In this document: piece by piece, positions 1 through 5,902 of the stretch | Layout of the letters: each line of letters opens with the position of its first letter | Numbering within the stretch: the stretch's first letter is position 1 | NCBI GenBank assembly: GCA_902496345.1 | Contig: CABVAP010000122.1 | Coordinates: 1 to 6,903, forward strand | Direction: 5' to 3' | DNA length: 6,903 bases | Source of the DNA: an uncultured Eubacteriales bacterium | GTDB lineage: Bacteria; Bacillota; Clostridia; Lachnospirales; CAG-274 | Translations under genes and position numbers: made by a program | Notes under the pieces: model-generated | The model's input: only the letters and a program-made list of their open reading frames with translations | What the model was told of the DNA's origin: nothing | Databases searched by the model: none

Positions 1-22
1 TCCCCTGCTCGTTTGTGGGGGT

Positions 23-47
23 CTGGGGGGAATTCGAAACCCCCCAG
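23..47. repeat. G-run/C-run inverted repeat
   Basis: CTGGGGGG at 23-30 pairs with CCCCCCAG at 40-47 around a 9-base loop. It lies in non-coding DNA at the left edge. On the minus strand it is followed by ACCCCCACAA, the same arrangement as the GGGG hairpin at 6828-6844 on the plus strand. I read it as part of a dispersed palindromic intergenic element. It has no T-tract and so is not an obvious terminator. Confidence 0.7.
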
Positions 48-54
48 GTTTTTG

Positions 55-80
55 GGTACTTTTTGCAGTCAAAAAGTACC
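55..80. repeat. Perfect 11-bp inverted repeat with CAGT loop
   Basis: GGTACTTTTTG (55-65) is the exact reverse complement of 70-80, with a 4-base loop. The palindrome is perfect and its core (CTTTTT, loop, GCAAAAAG when read on the minus strand) resembles the 14-bp hairpin at 6760-6794. Neither side has a run of T outside the stem, so a classical terminator is unlikely. It is more likely a copy of an intergenic palindromic repeat. Confidence 0.75.
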
Positions 81-104
81 ACGCCGTAGGCAAATAAATA
101 GATT

Positions 105-119
105 TCCGATAAAATCGGA
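105..119. repeat. Short 6-bp hairpin
   Basis: TCCGAT (105-110) and ATCGGA (114-119) pair around an AAA loop. The stem is short, but it is the third consecutive palindrome within 100 bases and so probably belongs to the same intergenic element. The following stretch, about 121-240, is AT-rich, C-biased and almost free of G on the plus strand. I see no gene in it. Confidence 0.4.
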
Positions 120-245
120 TATAACCCCAAAATCAAAACCACCACAAAACCAGTTTTTTAAATCTTTTTACTCAAAAAAATTTACCCCTACAAACCCCAA
201 TTTGTATTTTAAATGTTTTATTAGAAAAATCTAATCTTTCTTTAA

Positions 246-273
246 TTGCAATAAAATGTTTTTGCGTTATTAT
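246..273 (+). promoter_or_regulatory. Candidate sigma-A-type promoter for the TolC-like gene
   Basis: TTGCAA (246-251) is followed after 16 bases by TATTAT (268-273), each close to the vegetative -35 and -10 consensus. The -10 ends about 46 bases before the ATG at 320, leaving a normal leader with an AGGAGG ribosome site at 307-312. The match is by eye in very AT-rich DNA, where chance matches are common. An alternative -10 (TATATA, 271-276) would give a 19-base spacer. Confidence 0.45.
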
Positions 274-319
274 ATAAGCATAGTTAAGAAATTAGTAAAA
301 ATATGCAGGAGGAAATTTT

Positions 320-1390
320 ATGAAGTTGAAGAAACTTGCTGTTTTTGTATTGTCAACTTTTTTGACTTTTAATTCCTTTTCTTTCACTTTTGCTGATGAA
401 AGAGAAGTTTTAACTGTTGAAAATGCAGTTGAACAAGCTATAAAATATAGTAAAACACTTAAAAACTATAGCGAAGAAAATGAAGTTAATGATGTTCAAA
501 TAAAAAGTACTAAACAAACATTTTTAAGCTCTGGAGAAACTGACCAGATTGTAAGCCTTGCTATACAGCTGAAAGAACTTTATGCAAAAGTTGAAAAAAA
601 TAAACTTTCTGCTGAAGTTGAAAAACAATCTATTGAGTTTTCTGTGTTTAGTTTTTTTGTTGATATTATTAAAGCTGAAAATGGCCTTACTCTATTTGAA
701 AAAGAGGCAGATTTGAAAGAAAAACAACTTAAAGTTTCAGAAGCTAAAGTCAAATATGGTAGGCTTAGTAAAAACGAATATGAAAGCCAACAGCTTGAAT
801 ATAAAACTTTGCTAAAACAAAAAAATGAACTTCAAAATTCTATTGATGACGCTTATATTTCTTTAAATAAGGTTTTGGGTAATGATTTAAACGATAAGTA
901 TAATCTTGATTTAGGTGAAGAAATTACATATAGTAATTTGGGGCAAGTTGAGCTTGAATCTGTTATTCTTATGGCGATTAGTTCTAGTGCAGAAATTAAA
1001 GCTCAAGAAACAAATGTTGATATTGCTAAATATGCTATGAATTCTTTTGTTAAAGAAACAGGCACTGAAACAAAAGCTGCAAAGGTGGCTGAATATAATA
1101 AACAAACAAGAACTCTTGAAGACCTTAAAACTTCCCTCAGGGAAAAGATTACTAAAAATTACAACGAAATTATAAAAAATGAAAATGAACATAAGTCTAA
1201 TTTGTCTGAACTTGAAAATATGCAAAAACAACTCCAGATTAAAGAGCTTAACTTGAAACTTGGAAAAGCTACCGAAATCGAAGTCGAAGAGTATAAGTAT
1301 GAAATCGAAAAACTTCAAAATACTATTCAAGAACAGACTTATGAACACGAACTTCTTGTCAGAAAATTCAACAATCCGGCCCTTTTATAA
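320..1390 (+). CDS. Secreted TolC-like (outer membrane efflux protein family) coiled-coil protein
   Basis: 356 residues. Residues 1-25 form a signal peptide (KLKK, hydrophobic run, cleavage after FTFA), so the protein is exported. The rest is almost all charged, heptad-like helix in two similar halves. Each half has the TolC-family signature: VKYGRLSKNEYESQQLEYK at 144-162 leading to LNKVLG, and LKLGKATEIEVEEYKYEIEK at 312-331. LTVENAVEQAIKYSKTLKN (31-49) matches the usual family N-terminal helix. In Gram-negative members each half carries a beta-barrel insertion of tens of residues. Here the corresponding joints (about 65-78 and 241-262) are only short linkers, so no outer-membrane barrel is visible. 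Start: ATG seven bases after AGGAGG. A terminator follows, so it is probably a separate transcript from spoIIIA. The role is unknown. It could be a cell-wall-spanning partner of an exporter or a structural coiled-coil protein. Family assignment is fairly sure, function is not. Confidence 0.72.
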   Translation: MKLKKLAVFVLSTFLTFNSFSFTFADEREVLTVENAVEQAIKYSKTLKNYSEENEVNDVQIKSTKQTFLSSGETDQIVSLAIQLKELYAKVEKNKLSAEVEKQSIEFSVFSFFVDIIKAENGLTLFEKEADLKEKQLKVSEAKVKYGRLSKNEYESQQLEYKTLLKQKNELQNSIDDAYISLNKVLGNDLNDKYNLDLGEEITYSNLGQVELESVILMAISSSAEIKAQETNVDIAKYAMNSFVKETGTETKAAKVAEYNKQTRTLEDLKTSLREKITKNYNEIIKNENEHKSNLSELENMQKQLQIKELNLKLGKATEIEVEEYKYEIEKLQNTIQEQTYEHELLVRKFNNPALL

Positions 1391-1408
1391 ATTAAATATA
1401 TTATAAAG

Positions 1409-1446
1409 ACAGCTATTTAATCTTTTGATTAAGTGGCTGTTTTTTT
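1409..1446 (+). terminator. Intrinsic terminator after the TolC-like gene
   Basis: Bases 1409-1422 pair with 1427-1440 over 14 positions, including two G-T wobbles, around a TTTT loop. A run of T (1440-1446) follows directly. It starts 18 bases after the TolC-like stop codon. It should separate that gene's transcript from the spoIIIA operon, which implies a promoter for spoIIIA in the next 75 bases. Confidence 0.9.
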
Positions 1447-1447
1447 G

Positions 1448-1475
1448 TTCTAAAAATTTTATGGATTCATATATT
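1448..1475 (+). promoter_or_regulatory. Possible sigma-E-like promoter of the spoIIIA operon (weak)
   Basis: In Bacillus subtilis spoIIIA is transcribed in the mother cell by sigma-E, whose -10 is close to CATACAAT. Here CATATATT (1468-1475) matches 6 of 8 positions. The -35 region about 13-14 bases upstream (1448-1454) is a poor match. The position is sensible: just past the terminator and about 45 bases before the spoIIIAA ATG. The same bases could also be read as a sigma-A promoter (TTGTTC 1445-1450, TATATT 1470-1475, 19-base spacer). This is inference from context plus a partial motif. Confidence 0.3.
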
Positions 1476-1505
1476 TGTACAAGAAAACAAAAGATGTGCT
1501 TTAAA

Positions 1506-1512
1506 AAGGAGG
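1506..1512 (+). promoter_or_regulatory. Ribosome binding site fixing the spoIIIAA start
   Basis: AAGGAGG lies 8 bases before the ATG at 1521. The reading frame is open upstream to a TTG at 1425, but that codon sits inside the terminator hairpin and has no ribosome site. The extra 32 residues do not resemble SpoIIIAA. Confidence 0.9.
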
Positions 1513-1520
1513 ATTTTAAA

Positions 1521-2465
1521 ATGACTTTTAAAAAATTTATTCTTGAATATTTATACGGTGATTTAAAAACTATCTTTTCAAATATTGATGAAAATTTGAT
1601 TGAAAAAATAGAAGAAATAAGGATTCGTTTGAATAAGCCTCTTTATTTGCAGGGTGATGGAAAAGAATTCTTTTTGAACTTTAATGGTATTTGTGATTAT
1701 AGAAACGCTTACATACCAGATAAAGAAGTTATAAATGGCGTTATGGAGCTTATTAGCAGATTTTCAGCTTATGCTTTTGAGGACGAAATAAAAAATGGGT
1801 TTATACCACTACCTAGAGGGGTTCGTGTTGGTATATCCGGAAAAGCTGTTCTTGAAAATGGACAAGTCAAAATTTTAAAAAATATATCTGGTTTCAATTT
1901 TAGAATACCAAGGGAAGTTTTTGGCTGCTCTAATAAAATTATCGATTTTATTGCTATACCTAGAATTTTTCATACGCTTTTAGTTTCGCCACCCTGTTGT
2001 GGAAAAACAACTTTACTTAGGGACGTTATACGAAGTTTAAGTGACGGTATTTCTGGAAAGTTTGACGGAGTTACGGTTGGGGTTGCTGATGAACGTTCTG
2101 AAATAGCCGGAACTTATTTAGGAAATGAAGAAAATTATCTAGGTATTAGAACAGACGTTATTGATGGTGGAAAAAAAGACAAATCTATTTATATGCTATT
2201 ACGAGCTATGTCACCTAGGGTGATTGCATTTGATGAAATAGGTAATATTGATGAAGTTACTGCCGTATGTGATGCTATTAATTCCGGAGTAAAGATTATA
2301 TGTACTATACACTCTGAAAATATAGAAGATTTGAAAAGTAGGTATATTTTTCAAAAAATATATGAAAGAAATATTTTTGAAAGGTACGTTGTTCTTAGTA
2401 GAAAAAATGGAGTAGGAACGGTTGATGGAGTTTATGACAGTGATTTTAATAAATTAATGGGGTGA
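1521..2465 (+). CDS. spoIIIAA: Stage III sporulation protein AA, secretion-type ATPase
   Basis: 314 residues, close to the usual length of about 305-330. It is a cytoplasmic ATPase of the type II/IV secretion superfamily and is thought to power the mother-cell side of the SpoIIIA-SpoIIQ channel. The N-terminal half carries the family motifs EIRIRLNKPL (32-41), FSAYAFEDEIKNGFIPLPRG (81-100) and VRVGISGKAV (101-110). The nucleotide site is visible: P-loop SPPCCGKTTLLRD (156-168), Asp-box-like GVADERSEIAG (187-197), Walker B VIAFDEIG (234-241) and a His-containing CTIHSENIED (261-270). The P-loop begins with Ser instead of the textbook Gly, followed by two Cys. GKTT is intact and the protein should be functional. 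It is the first gene of the operon. Its last bases (GGGGTGA) also supply the ribosome site for spoIIIAB four bases downstream, suggesting translational coupling. Confidence 0.97.
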   Translation: MTFKKFILEYLYGDLKTIFSNIDENLIEKIEEIRIRLNKPLYLQGDGKEFFLNFNGICDYRNAYIPDKEVINGVMELISRFSAYAFEDEIKNGFIPLPRGVRVGISGKAVLENGQVKILKNISGFNFRIPREVFGCSNKIIDFIAIPRIFHTLLVSPPCCGKTTLLRDVIRSLSDGISGKFDGVTVGVADERSEIAGTYLGNEENYLGIRTDVIDGGKKDKSIYMLLRAMSPRVIAFDEIGNIDEVTAVCDAINSGVKIICTIHSENIEDLKSRYIFQKIYERNIFERYVVLSRKNGVGTVDGVYDSDFNKLMG

Positions 2466-2469
2466 TTTT

Positions 2470-2988
2470 ATGGTTTTAAAGATAATTGGTTGTTCTTTTA
2501 TTTTAATTTCAAGCTGTATATTGGGTATATATTATTCTATGAAAACGGAATATCGAATTGCAGATTTGCTAACTATAAAAAAATCACTTTCTTTATTGTT
2601 ATCTGAAATTGAATTTAATCTTTCTCCTTTATCTGAAGCTATGAAAAACATTTCGCTTAAAGTAAATAAACCTTTTAGAAATATATTTTATGAGTTTGCT
2701 GACAGATTAGGTAAAGAAGATAAATCGGCTGAACAACTATGGTCCGACTGCTTAACAAAATATTCTAAAAATACTTACTTTGAAAAATCAGACATTGACA
2801 ATCTTATGATTTTGGGACAAACTATCGGCTATTTAGATATTAAGCAACAAAGAGATAGTATTAAATTTGCTGTTGATTACATAGAAAACACTATAGATGA
2901 AATTAAGGAAAAATCGCAAAAAAATAAAAAGCTATATAAAAGCCTTGGTTTCTTTGGAGGAATGGTTATTACCGTTATACTTTTTTAA
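2470..2988 (+). CDS. spoIIIAB: Stage III sporulation protein AB
   Basis: 172 residues, essentially the length of the B. subtilis protein (about 171). The architecture is a membrane segment at 4-22, a soluble helical domain at about 25-155 and a second hydrophobic segment at the extreme C-terminus (157-172). The soluble domain is known to resemble the cytoplasmic domain of the type II secretion platform protein GspF. It probably contacts the SpoIIIAA ATPase. Family landmarks are EYRIADLLTIKKSLSLLLSE (27-46), LGQTIGYLDIKQQ (115-127) and the terminal SLGFFGGMVITVILF. ATG start four bases after the spoIIIAA stop. Intact, second in the operon. Confidence 0.95.
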   Translation: MVLKIIGCSFILISSCILGIYYSMKTEYRIADLLTIKKSLSLLLSEIEFNLSPLSEAMKNISLKVNKPFRNIFYEFADRLGKEDKSAEQLWSDCLTKYSKNTYFEKSDIDNLMILGQTIGYLDIKQQRDSIKFAVDYIENTIDEIKEKSQKNKKLYKSLGFFGGMVITVILF

Positions 2989-2994
2989 GGAGGG
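2987..2994 (+). promoter_or_regulatory. Ribosome binding site fixing the TTG start of spoIIIAC
   Basis: AAGGAGGG overlaps the spoIIIAB stop codon and lies 6 bases before a TTG at 3001. No ATG lies at a suitable distance. The next in-frame Met codons (3097 and 3100) would remove the first membrane helix, so TTG is the start. Confidence 0.88.
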
Positions 2995-3000
2995 ATTTAT

Positions 3001-3198
3001 TTGGAAATTACAGTTGTTTTTCAAATCGCTGCTGTTGGAATTTTAGTTGCTGTATTGAATCAAGTTCTTATTAGGTCAGGCAGAGAAGAACTTGCTATGA
3101 TGACAACACTTGCCGGTTTGGTGGTTGTTTTATTTTGGATAATTCAATATATAAGTACATTGTTTGAAACAGTTCAAACCCTTTTTCAACTTGGATAG
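3001..3198 (+). CDS. spoIIIAC: Stage III sporulation protein AC
   Basis: 65 residues, against 68 in B. subtilis. It is a very small integral membrane protein with two hydrophobic segments (about 4-22 and 33-57). The linker between them, NQVLIRSGREELAMMTTLAG (20-39), carries the conserved R-x-E pattern of the family. It is a platform component of the SpoIIIA complex and is distantly related to the N-terminal part of SpoIIIAD. Translation starts at TTG after a strong AAGGAGGG site, which may lower its yield relative to its neighbours. The gap to spoIIIAB is 12 bases and to spoIIIAD 16 bases. Intact. Confidence 0.95.
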   Translation: MEITVVFQIAAVGILVAVLNQVLIRSGREELAMMTTLAGLVVVLFWIIQYISTLFETVQTLFQLG

Positions 3199-3202
3199 AC
3201 CG

Positions 3203-3210
3203 AAGGGGGA
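3203..3210 (+). promoter_or_regulatory. Ribosome binding site choosing the spoIIIAD start
   Basis: AAGGGGGA sits just upstream of the ATG at 3215. A longer in-frame ATG at 3164 would overlap the end of spoIIIAC by 35 bases and add a polar 17-residue stretch that SpoIIIAD proteins lack, so the shorter start is preferred. Confidence 0.85.
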
Positions 3211-3214
3211 TTTT

Positions 3215-3601
3215 ATGAATATTATTCAAATTGTGGCAATTGGTATTATCGGAATGGTTTTATCTGTTATTTTAAAAAAACAAGTTCCGGGGATAGCGAT
3301 ACTTATAGGAGTTGCAGTTGAAATAATTATTTTTATGGGTGTTCTTCCTAAAATTGAGGCCATTATACAAGTGCTGTACAAAATAATTTCAAAAAGTGAA
3401 ATTGAATTTGAATACATAAATATAATATTAAAGATTATCGGAATCGCTTATATATCTCAATTTGCTTCTCAACTTTGTTCTGATGCCGGTGAAAATGCCA
3501 TTGGTTCAAAAATTGAGTTTGCCGGTAAAGTTATTATTATGGTTATTTCGGCACCTGTACTTATTGGATTCCTTGAAATGATTTTGGGTCTTATACCATA
3601 G
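3215..3601 (+). CDS. spoIIIAD: Stage III sporulation protein AD
   Basis: 128 residues, close to the roughly 130 of B. subtilis SpoIIIAD. It is a polytopic membrane protein: hydrophobic segments at about 3-19, 26-44, 46-58, 68-85 (LKIIGIAYISQFASQLCSDAG follows the family pattern) and 103-126. The conserved block IGIAYISQFASQLCSDAGEN (75-94) followed by GSKIEFAGK (97-105) is typical. It acts with SpoIIIAC and SpoIIIAE as the membrane platform of the channel complex. It sits between spoIIIAC and spoIIIAE with short gaps. Intact, nothing unusual. Confidence 0.95.
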   Translation: MNIIQIVAIGIIGMVLSVILKKQVPGIAILIGVAVEIIIFMGVLPKIEAIIQVLYKIISKSEIEFEYINIILKIIGIAYISQFASQLCSDAGENAIGSKIEFAGKVIIMVISAPVLIGFLEMILGLIP

Positions 3602-3621
3602 ATTTAGTGGAGTGATAACAA

Positions 3622-4761
3622 ATGAAAAGGTTATTGTTTATATTAGTGTTCTTGTGCTGTTCATTTTTTTCTTGTTTTTGTTACGCTAATGAAAATCAAG
3701 ATACACAAAATATTTTAAATCAATATTTTCAAAAAGACGAATTTAATGACGTAGACAGGGTTTTTAGGGAAAGCGAATATGGTAAAAATTTTAATTTTGG
3801 CGAAACAGTACAAAAATTTATATCTGGAGATATTGACCTATCGCCAAAGGCTGTATTTCAATATTTTATTAAAACTGTTTTTAAAGAAGTATATGAAAAT
3901 TTAGAATTCATAAGAAATATTATTTTGATTTGTGTTTTAAGTGCTTTTATACGGTGCTTGGTTCAATCTTTGAAAAATAAAGAAATAGGGGAACTTAGTT
4001 TTTATGTTACATATATTGTTATGGTTATCAGCCTGTTTTCTTCTTTTTCTTTGTCAATATCAATTATGTACAATACGGTTCAAACAATTTCAGAACTTAT
4101 GAAAGCATCTATCCCTTTGATTATAGGAATTTTAGTTATGTCTGGTGGTTCTGCCGGTGCTTATCTTTTTTCTTCTGTTATATTTTCAGCGTCAGAATTT
4201 ATTATGCTGTTTATTGAAAATTTTGCTATGCCTTTGATTATAGTGTCCTCGATTATGCAAATAATTAATTATCTATCAGAAAGAGAAATTTTATCAAAAT
4301 TTAGTGAGTTACTAAAAAATTGTGTTAGTTGGGGCGTTAAAGGTAGTGCTATTATTTTTATGGGAATTTTATCTTTACAAAGAGCCGGTGCTGTCGGTGG
4401 TAATACACTCATAAATAAAACAGCAAAATTTGCAGTAAATATGCTTCCTGTCGTTGGTGATGTTTTTTCTGGAACTATTGAGTCATTTTCAGCCTTTTCC
4501 GGTGTTATACGAACAGGCATCGGAACAGCTTTTATTTTGGGTGTTATCGTTTTTTGTGCTATACCTATTATAAAAATTGTTGCTATTATCTTTATATATA
4601 AACTTACAGCGTCAATTATCCAACCTATATGTGATAGAAGAATTGTTAATTGTATTGATGATATGGGTAAGTATACAGGGGTCATACTTAGCATAATTAT
4701 TATGTCGGTTGTTGTTTTTATTTTTGCTCTTATATTAGTGATAAGTATTTCGGGGGGATAA
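3622..4761 (+). CDS. spoIIIAE: Stage III sporulation protein AE, polytopic membrane platform protein
   Basis: 379 residues, slightly shorter than the roughly 399 of B. subtilis. It has an N-terminal signal peptide (1-22, cleavage likely after CYA), then a polar stretch (23-90) containing DVDRVFRESEYGKNFNF, then about seven or eight membrane segments (around 97-114, 126-147, 162-186, 190-215, 238-252, 297-328, 352-376). The family block KFAVNMLPVVGDVFSGTIESF (about 269-289) between the later helices is clear. It is the largest membrane component of the mother-cell complex and a likely export-platform subunit. The signal peptide is unusually Cys-rich (C12, C13, C18, C20), but no proper lipobox is present. 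The last codons contain GGGGGG, the probable ribosome site of spoIIIAF four bases on. Confidence 0.96.
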   Translation: MKRLLFILVFLCCSFFSCFCYANENQDTQNILNQYFQKDEFNDVDRVFRESEYGKNFNFGETVQKFISGDIDLSPKAVFQYFIKTVFKEVYENLEFIRNIILICVLSAFIRCLVQSLKNKEIGELSFYVTYIVMVISLFSSFSLSISIMYNTVQTISELMKASIPLIIGILVMSGGSAGAYLFSSVIFSASEFIMLFIENFAMPLIIVSSIMQIINYLSEREILSKFSELLKNCVSWGVKGSAIIFMGILSLQRAGAVGGNTLINKTAKFAVNMLPVVGDVFSGTIESFSAFSGVIRTGIGTAFILGVIVFCAIPIIKIVAIIFIYKLTASIIQPICDRRIVNCIDDMGKYTGVILSIIIMSVVVFIFALILVISISGG

Positions 4762-4765
4762 CATT

Positions 4766-5317
4766 ATGACCTTCTTATATGATTATATAAAGAATATTGC
4801 TGTATTTATTATCTTTTCTGCCTTTGCTGAGATAATTGTAGTCAACGGAAAATATTCTCAATATATAAAAATTATCATAGGTTTTTTTATGATGATTTTT
4901 ATTTTGCAACCTATAATAAATGTTTTTAATAATGGTGGTATTGATGTATTTAATTCGGTTCAAAATGAATTTGATAAGGTTATTGCAGAAAAAGAGGGGG
5001 ATTTTTATGATGAACGACAAAAAGAAATTATAAAAGAAAGGTTTAGTTTTAACTTAAAGAAACAAATTGAAAAATGTACTGAAAATATTTGTGATATTTC
5101 AGATATTCAAATTTATTTTACTGAAGATAGTTTTGATATTGCTAAAATAGATATTTACGCTATTCCTAAGGAAGAGGAAAAAAGTTTTTTTAGGATTGAA
5201 AAATCTTTATCAGAACAAGAAAAACAAGAAAAATTTGCTCAAAATTTAAAAAATATTATTTCAGACTTCTATAATCTCCCTATCGATAATATAAATATAA
5301 TTGTACGAAAGAACTAA
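4766..5317 (+). CDS. spoIIIAF: Stage III sporulation protein AF
   Basis: 183 residues, somewhat shorter than the roughly 206 of B. subtilis. Two adjacent N-terminal membrane segments (about 9-26 and 34-53) form a hairpin with the motif KYSQYIKIIIGFFMMIFILQPI (29-50). A helical linker follows, then a soluble domain (about 88-181). In B. subtilis this domain has a ring-building-motif fold like those of SpoIIIAG and AH. Its recognisable end is ISDFYNLPIDNINIIVRKN (165-183). It is expected to project into the space between mother cell and forespore. ATG start four bases after spoIIIAE. Sequence identity in this family is low, so the call leans on synteny and topology as well as motifs. Confidence 0.92.
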   Translation: MTFLYDYIKNIAVFIIFSAFAEIIVVNGKYSQYIKIIIGFFMMIFILQPIINVFNNGGIDVFNSVQNEFDKVIAEKEGDFYDERQKEIIKERFSFNLKKQIEKCTENICDISDIQIYFTEDSFDIAKIDIYAIPKEEEKSFFRIEKSLSEQEKQEKFAQNLKNIISDFYNLPIDNINIIVRKN

Positions 5318-5321
5318 GGAG
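5316..5321 (+). promoter_or_regulatory. Ribosome binding site for the GTG start of spoIIIAG
   Basis: AAGGAG overlaps the spoIIIAF stop and lies 10 bases before GTG at 5332. A nearer ATG at 5323 is in another frame, only one base past the site, and reads into a stop after seven codons, so GTG is taken as the start. Confidence 0.8.
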
Positions 5322-5331
5322 ATGAACAAAG

Positions 5332-5892
5332 GTGAACCTTTTTAAAGAGTTATTTAGAAACAAAGAAAAAAAGACGGTTCAAAACTTTATCACAATGCTT
5401 TTAGTTGGTGTTGTTCTTATTATTTTAAGTAATTCTGTTTTACTAAAAAATAAAGGAGAGGAGGAGAAAATTTCTTCTGGTGAAAATGTTAATACTAATC
5501 AAACTCAAAGCGATTTTTCAGGTATACTTGAAGAAAAACTTAAAAACGCTTTAATGAAAGTTGAAGGTGTTGGAGATGTTCAAGTTATGATTACACTTGA
5601 AAATCAAGGAGAAATTGTTGTTGCTGAAGACAAAACTATTGACAAAAGTGAAACAAAAGAAGGCGAAGGGGCTAACTTAAAACAAAGCCTTAACAGCAAA
5701 GAGGAAAACAAAAAAATACTTCTTGAAAGCAGTAAACCTCTTGTTTTAAAAGAGATTCAACCTAAAATAAATGGGGTTTTAATTATTGCAAAAGGAGGTT
5801 CAGATATTAACATAAAAAATTCAATAATCAAAGCAGTTCAAGCATTACTTAACGTTGAGGCTCACAAAATAGAAGTTCTAAAAATGAAATAG
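5332..5892 (+). CDS. spoIIIAG: Stage III sporulation protein AG, ring-forming channel subunit
   Basis: 186 residues, shorter than the roughly 229 of B. subtilis. A short cytoplasmic tail (FKELFRNKEKK) precedes one membrane helix (about 18-38), a Gly/Glu/Asn-rich linker (40-62) and the extracellular domain. The ring-building fold is split: LEEKLKNALMKVEGVGDVQVMITLEN (66-91) and KPLVLKEIQPKINGVLIIAKGGSDINIKNSIIKAVQALL (135-173) flank an insertion (about 92-134). By analogy with the B. subtilis structure, the insertion forms the extra beta-strands that line the large SpoIIIAG ring. It is related to the EscJ/PrgK ring proteins of type III secretion. It starts with GTG, ten bases after AAGGAG, which may set its level. 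Intact. Confidence 0.96.
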   Translation: MNLFKELFRNKEKKTVQNFITMLLVGVVLIILSNSVLLKNKGEEEKISSGENVNTNQTQSDFSGILEEKLKNALMKVEGVGDVQVMITLENQGEIVVAEDKTIDKSETKEGEGANLKQSLNSKEENKKILLESSKPLVLKEIQPKINGVLIIAKGGSDINIKNSIIKAVQALLNVEAHKIEVLKMK

Positions 5893-5902
5893 GAGGGATT
5901 TT

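Noticed and set aside
16..30. G-quadruplex from the left-edge G runs
   Set aside because: Only two G runs are close together on the plus strand, and the second is taken up by a perfect hairpin with the C run at 40-45.
13..234. A 73-codon open frame on the plus strand at the left edge
   Set aside because: It runs through two hairpins and C-rich non-coding DNA, has no ribosome site and yields a low-complexity, non-protein-like sequence.
220..235. ATTAGA/TCTAAT hairpin upstream of the TolC-like gene, as a terminator
   Set aside because: The stem is only six mainly A-T pairs and the following tract is interrupted by C, so it is too weak to call.
1425..1520. N-terminal extension of SpoIIIAA from a TTG
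   Set aside because: The TTG is inside the terminator hairpin with no ribosome site. AAGGAGG at 1506-1512 clearly serves the ATG at 1521.
3164..3214. Longer SpoIIIAD start overlapping spoIIIAC
   Set aside because: The added 17 residues are polar and not family-like, and the AAGGGGGA site serves the ATG at 3215.
3655..3684. SpoIIIAE as a lipoprotein because of several Cys in its signal peptide
   Set aside because: No Cys is preceded by a proper lipobox (FFSC and FLCC lack the usual Leu/Val at -3 or small residue at -1). A signal peptidase I site after CYA is better.
5323..5346. Seven-codon ATG frame overlapping the spoIIIAG start, as a leader peptide
   Set aside because: The ATG is one base from the Shine-Dalgarno sequence, too close for initiation. 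It is most likely chance.
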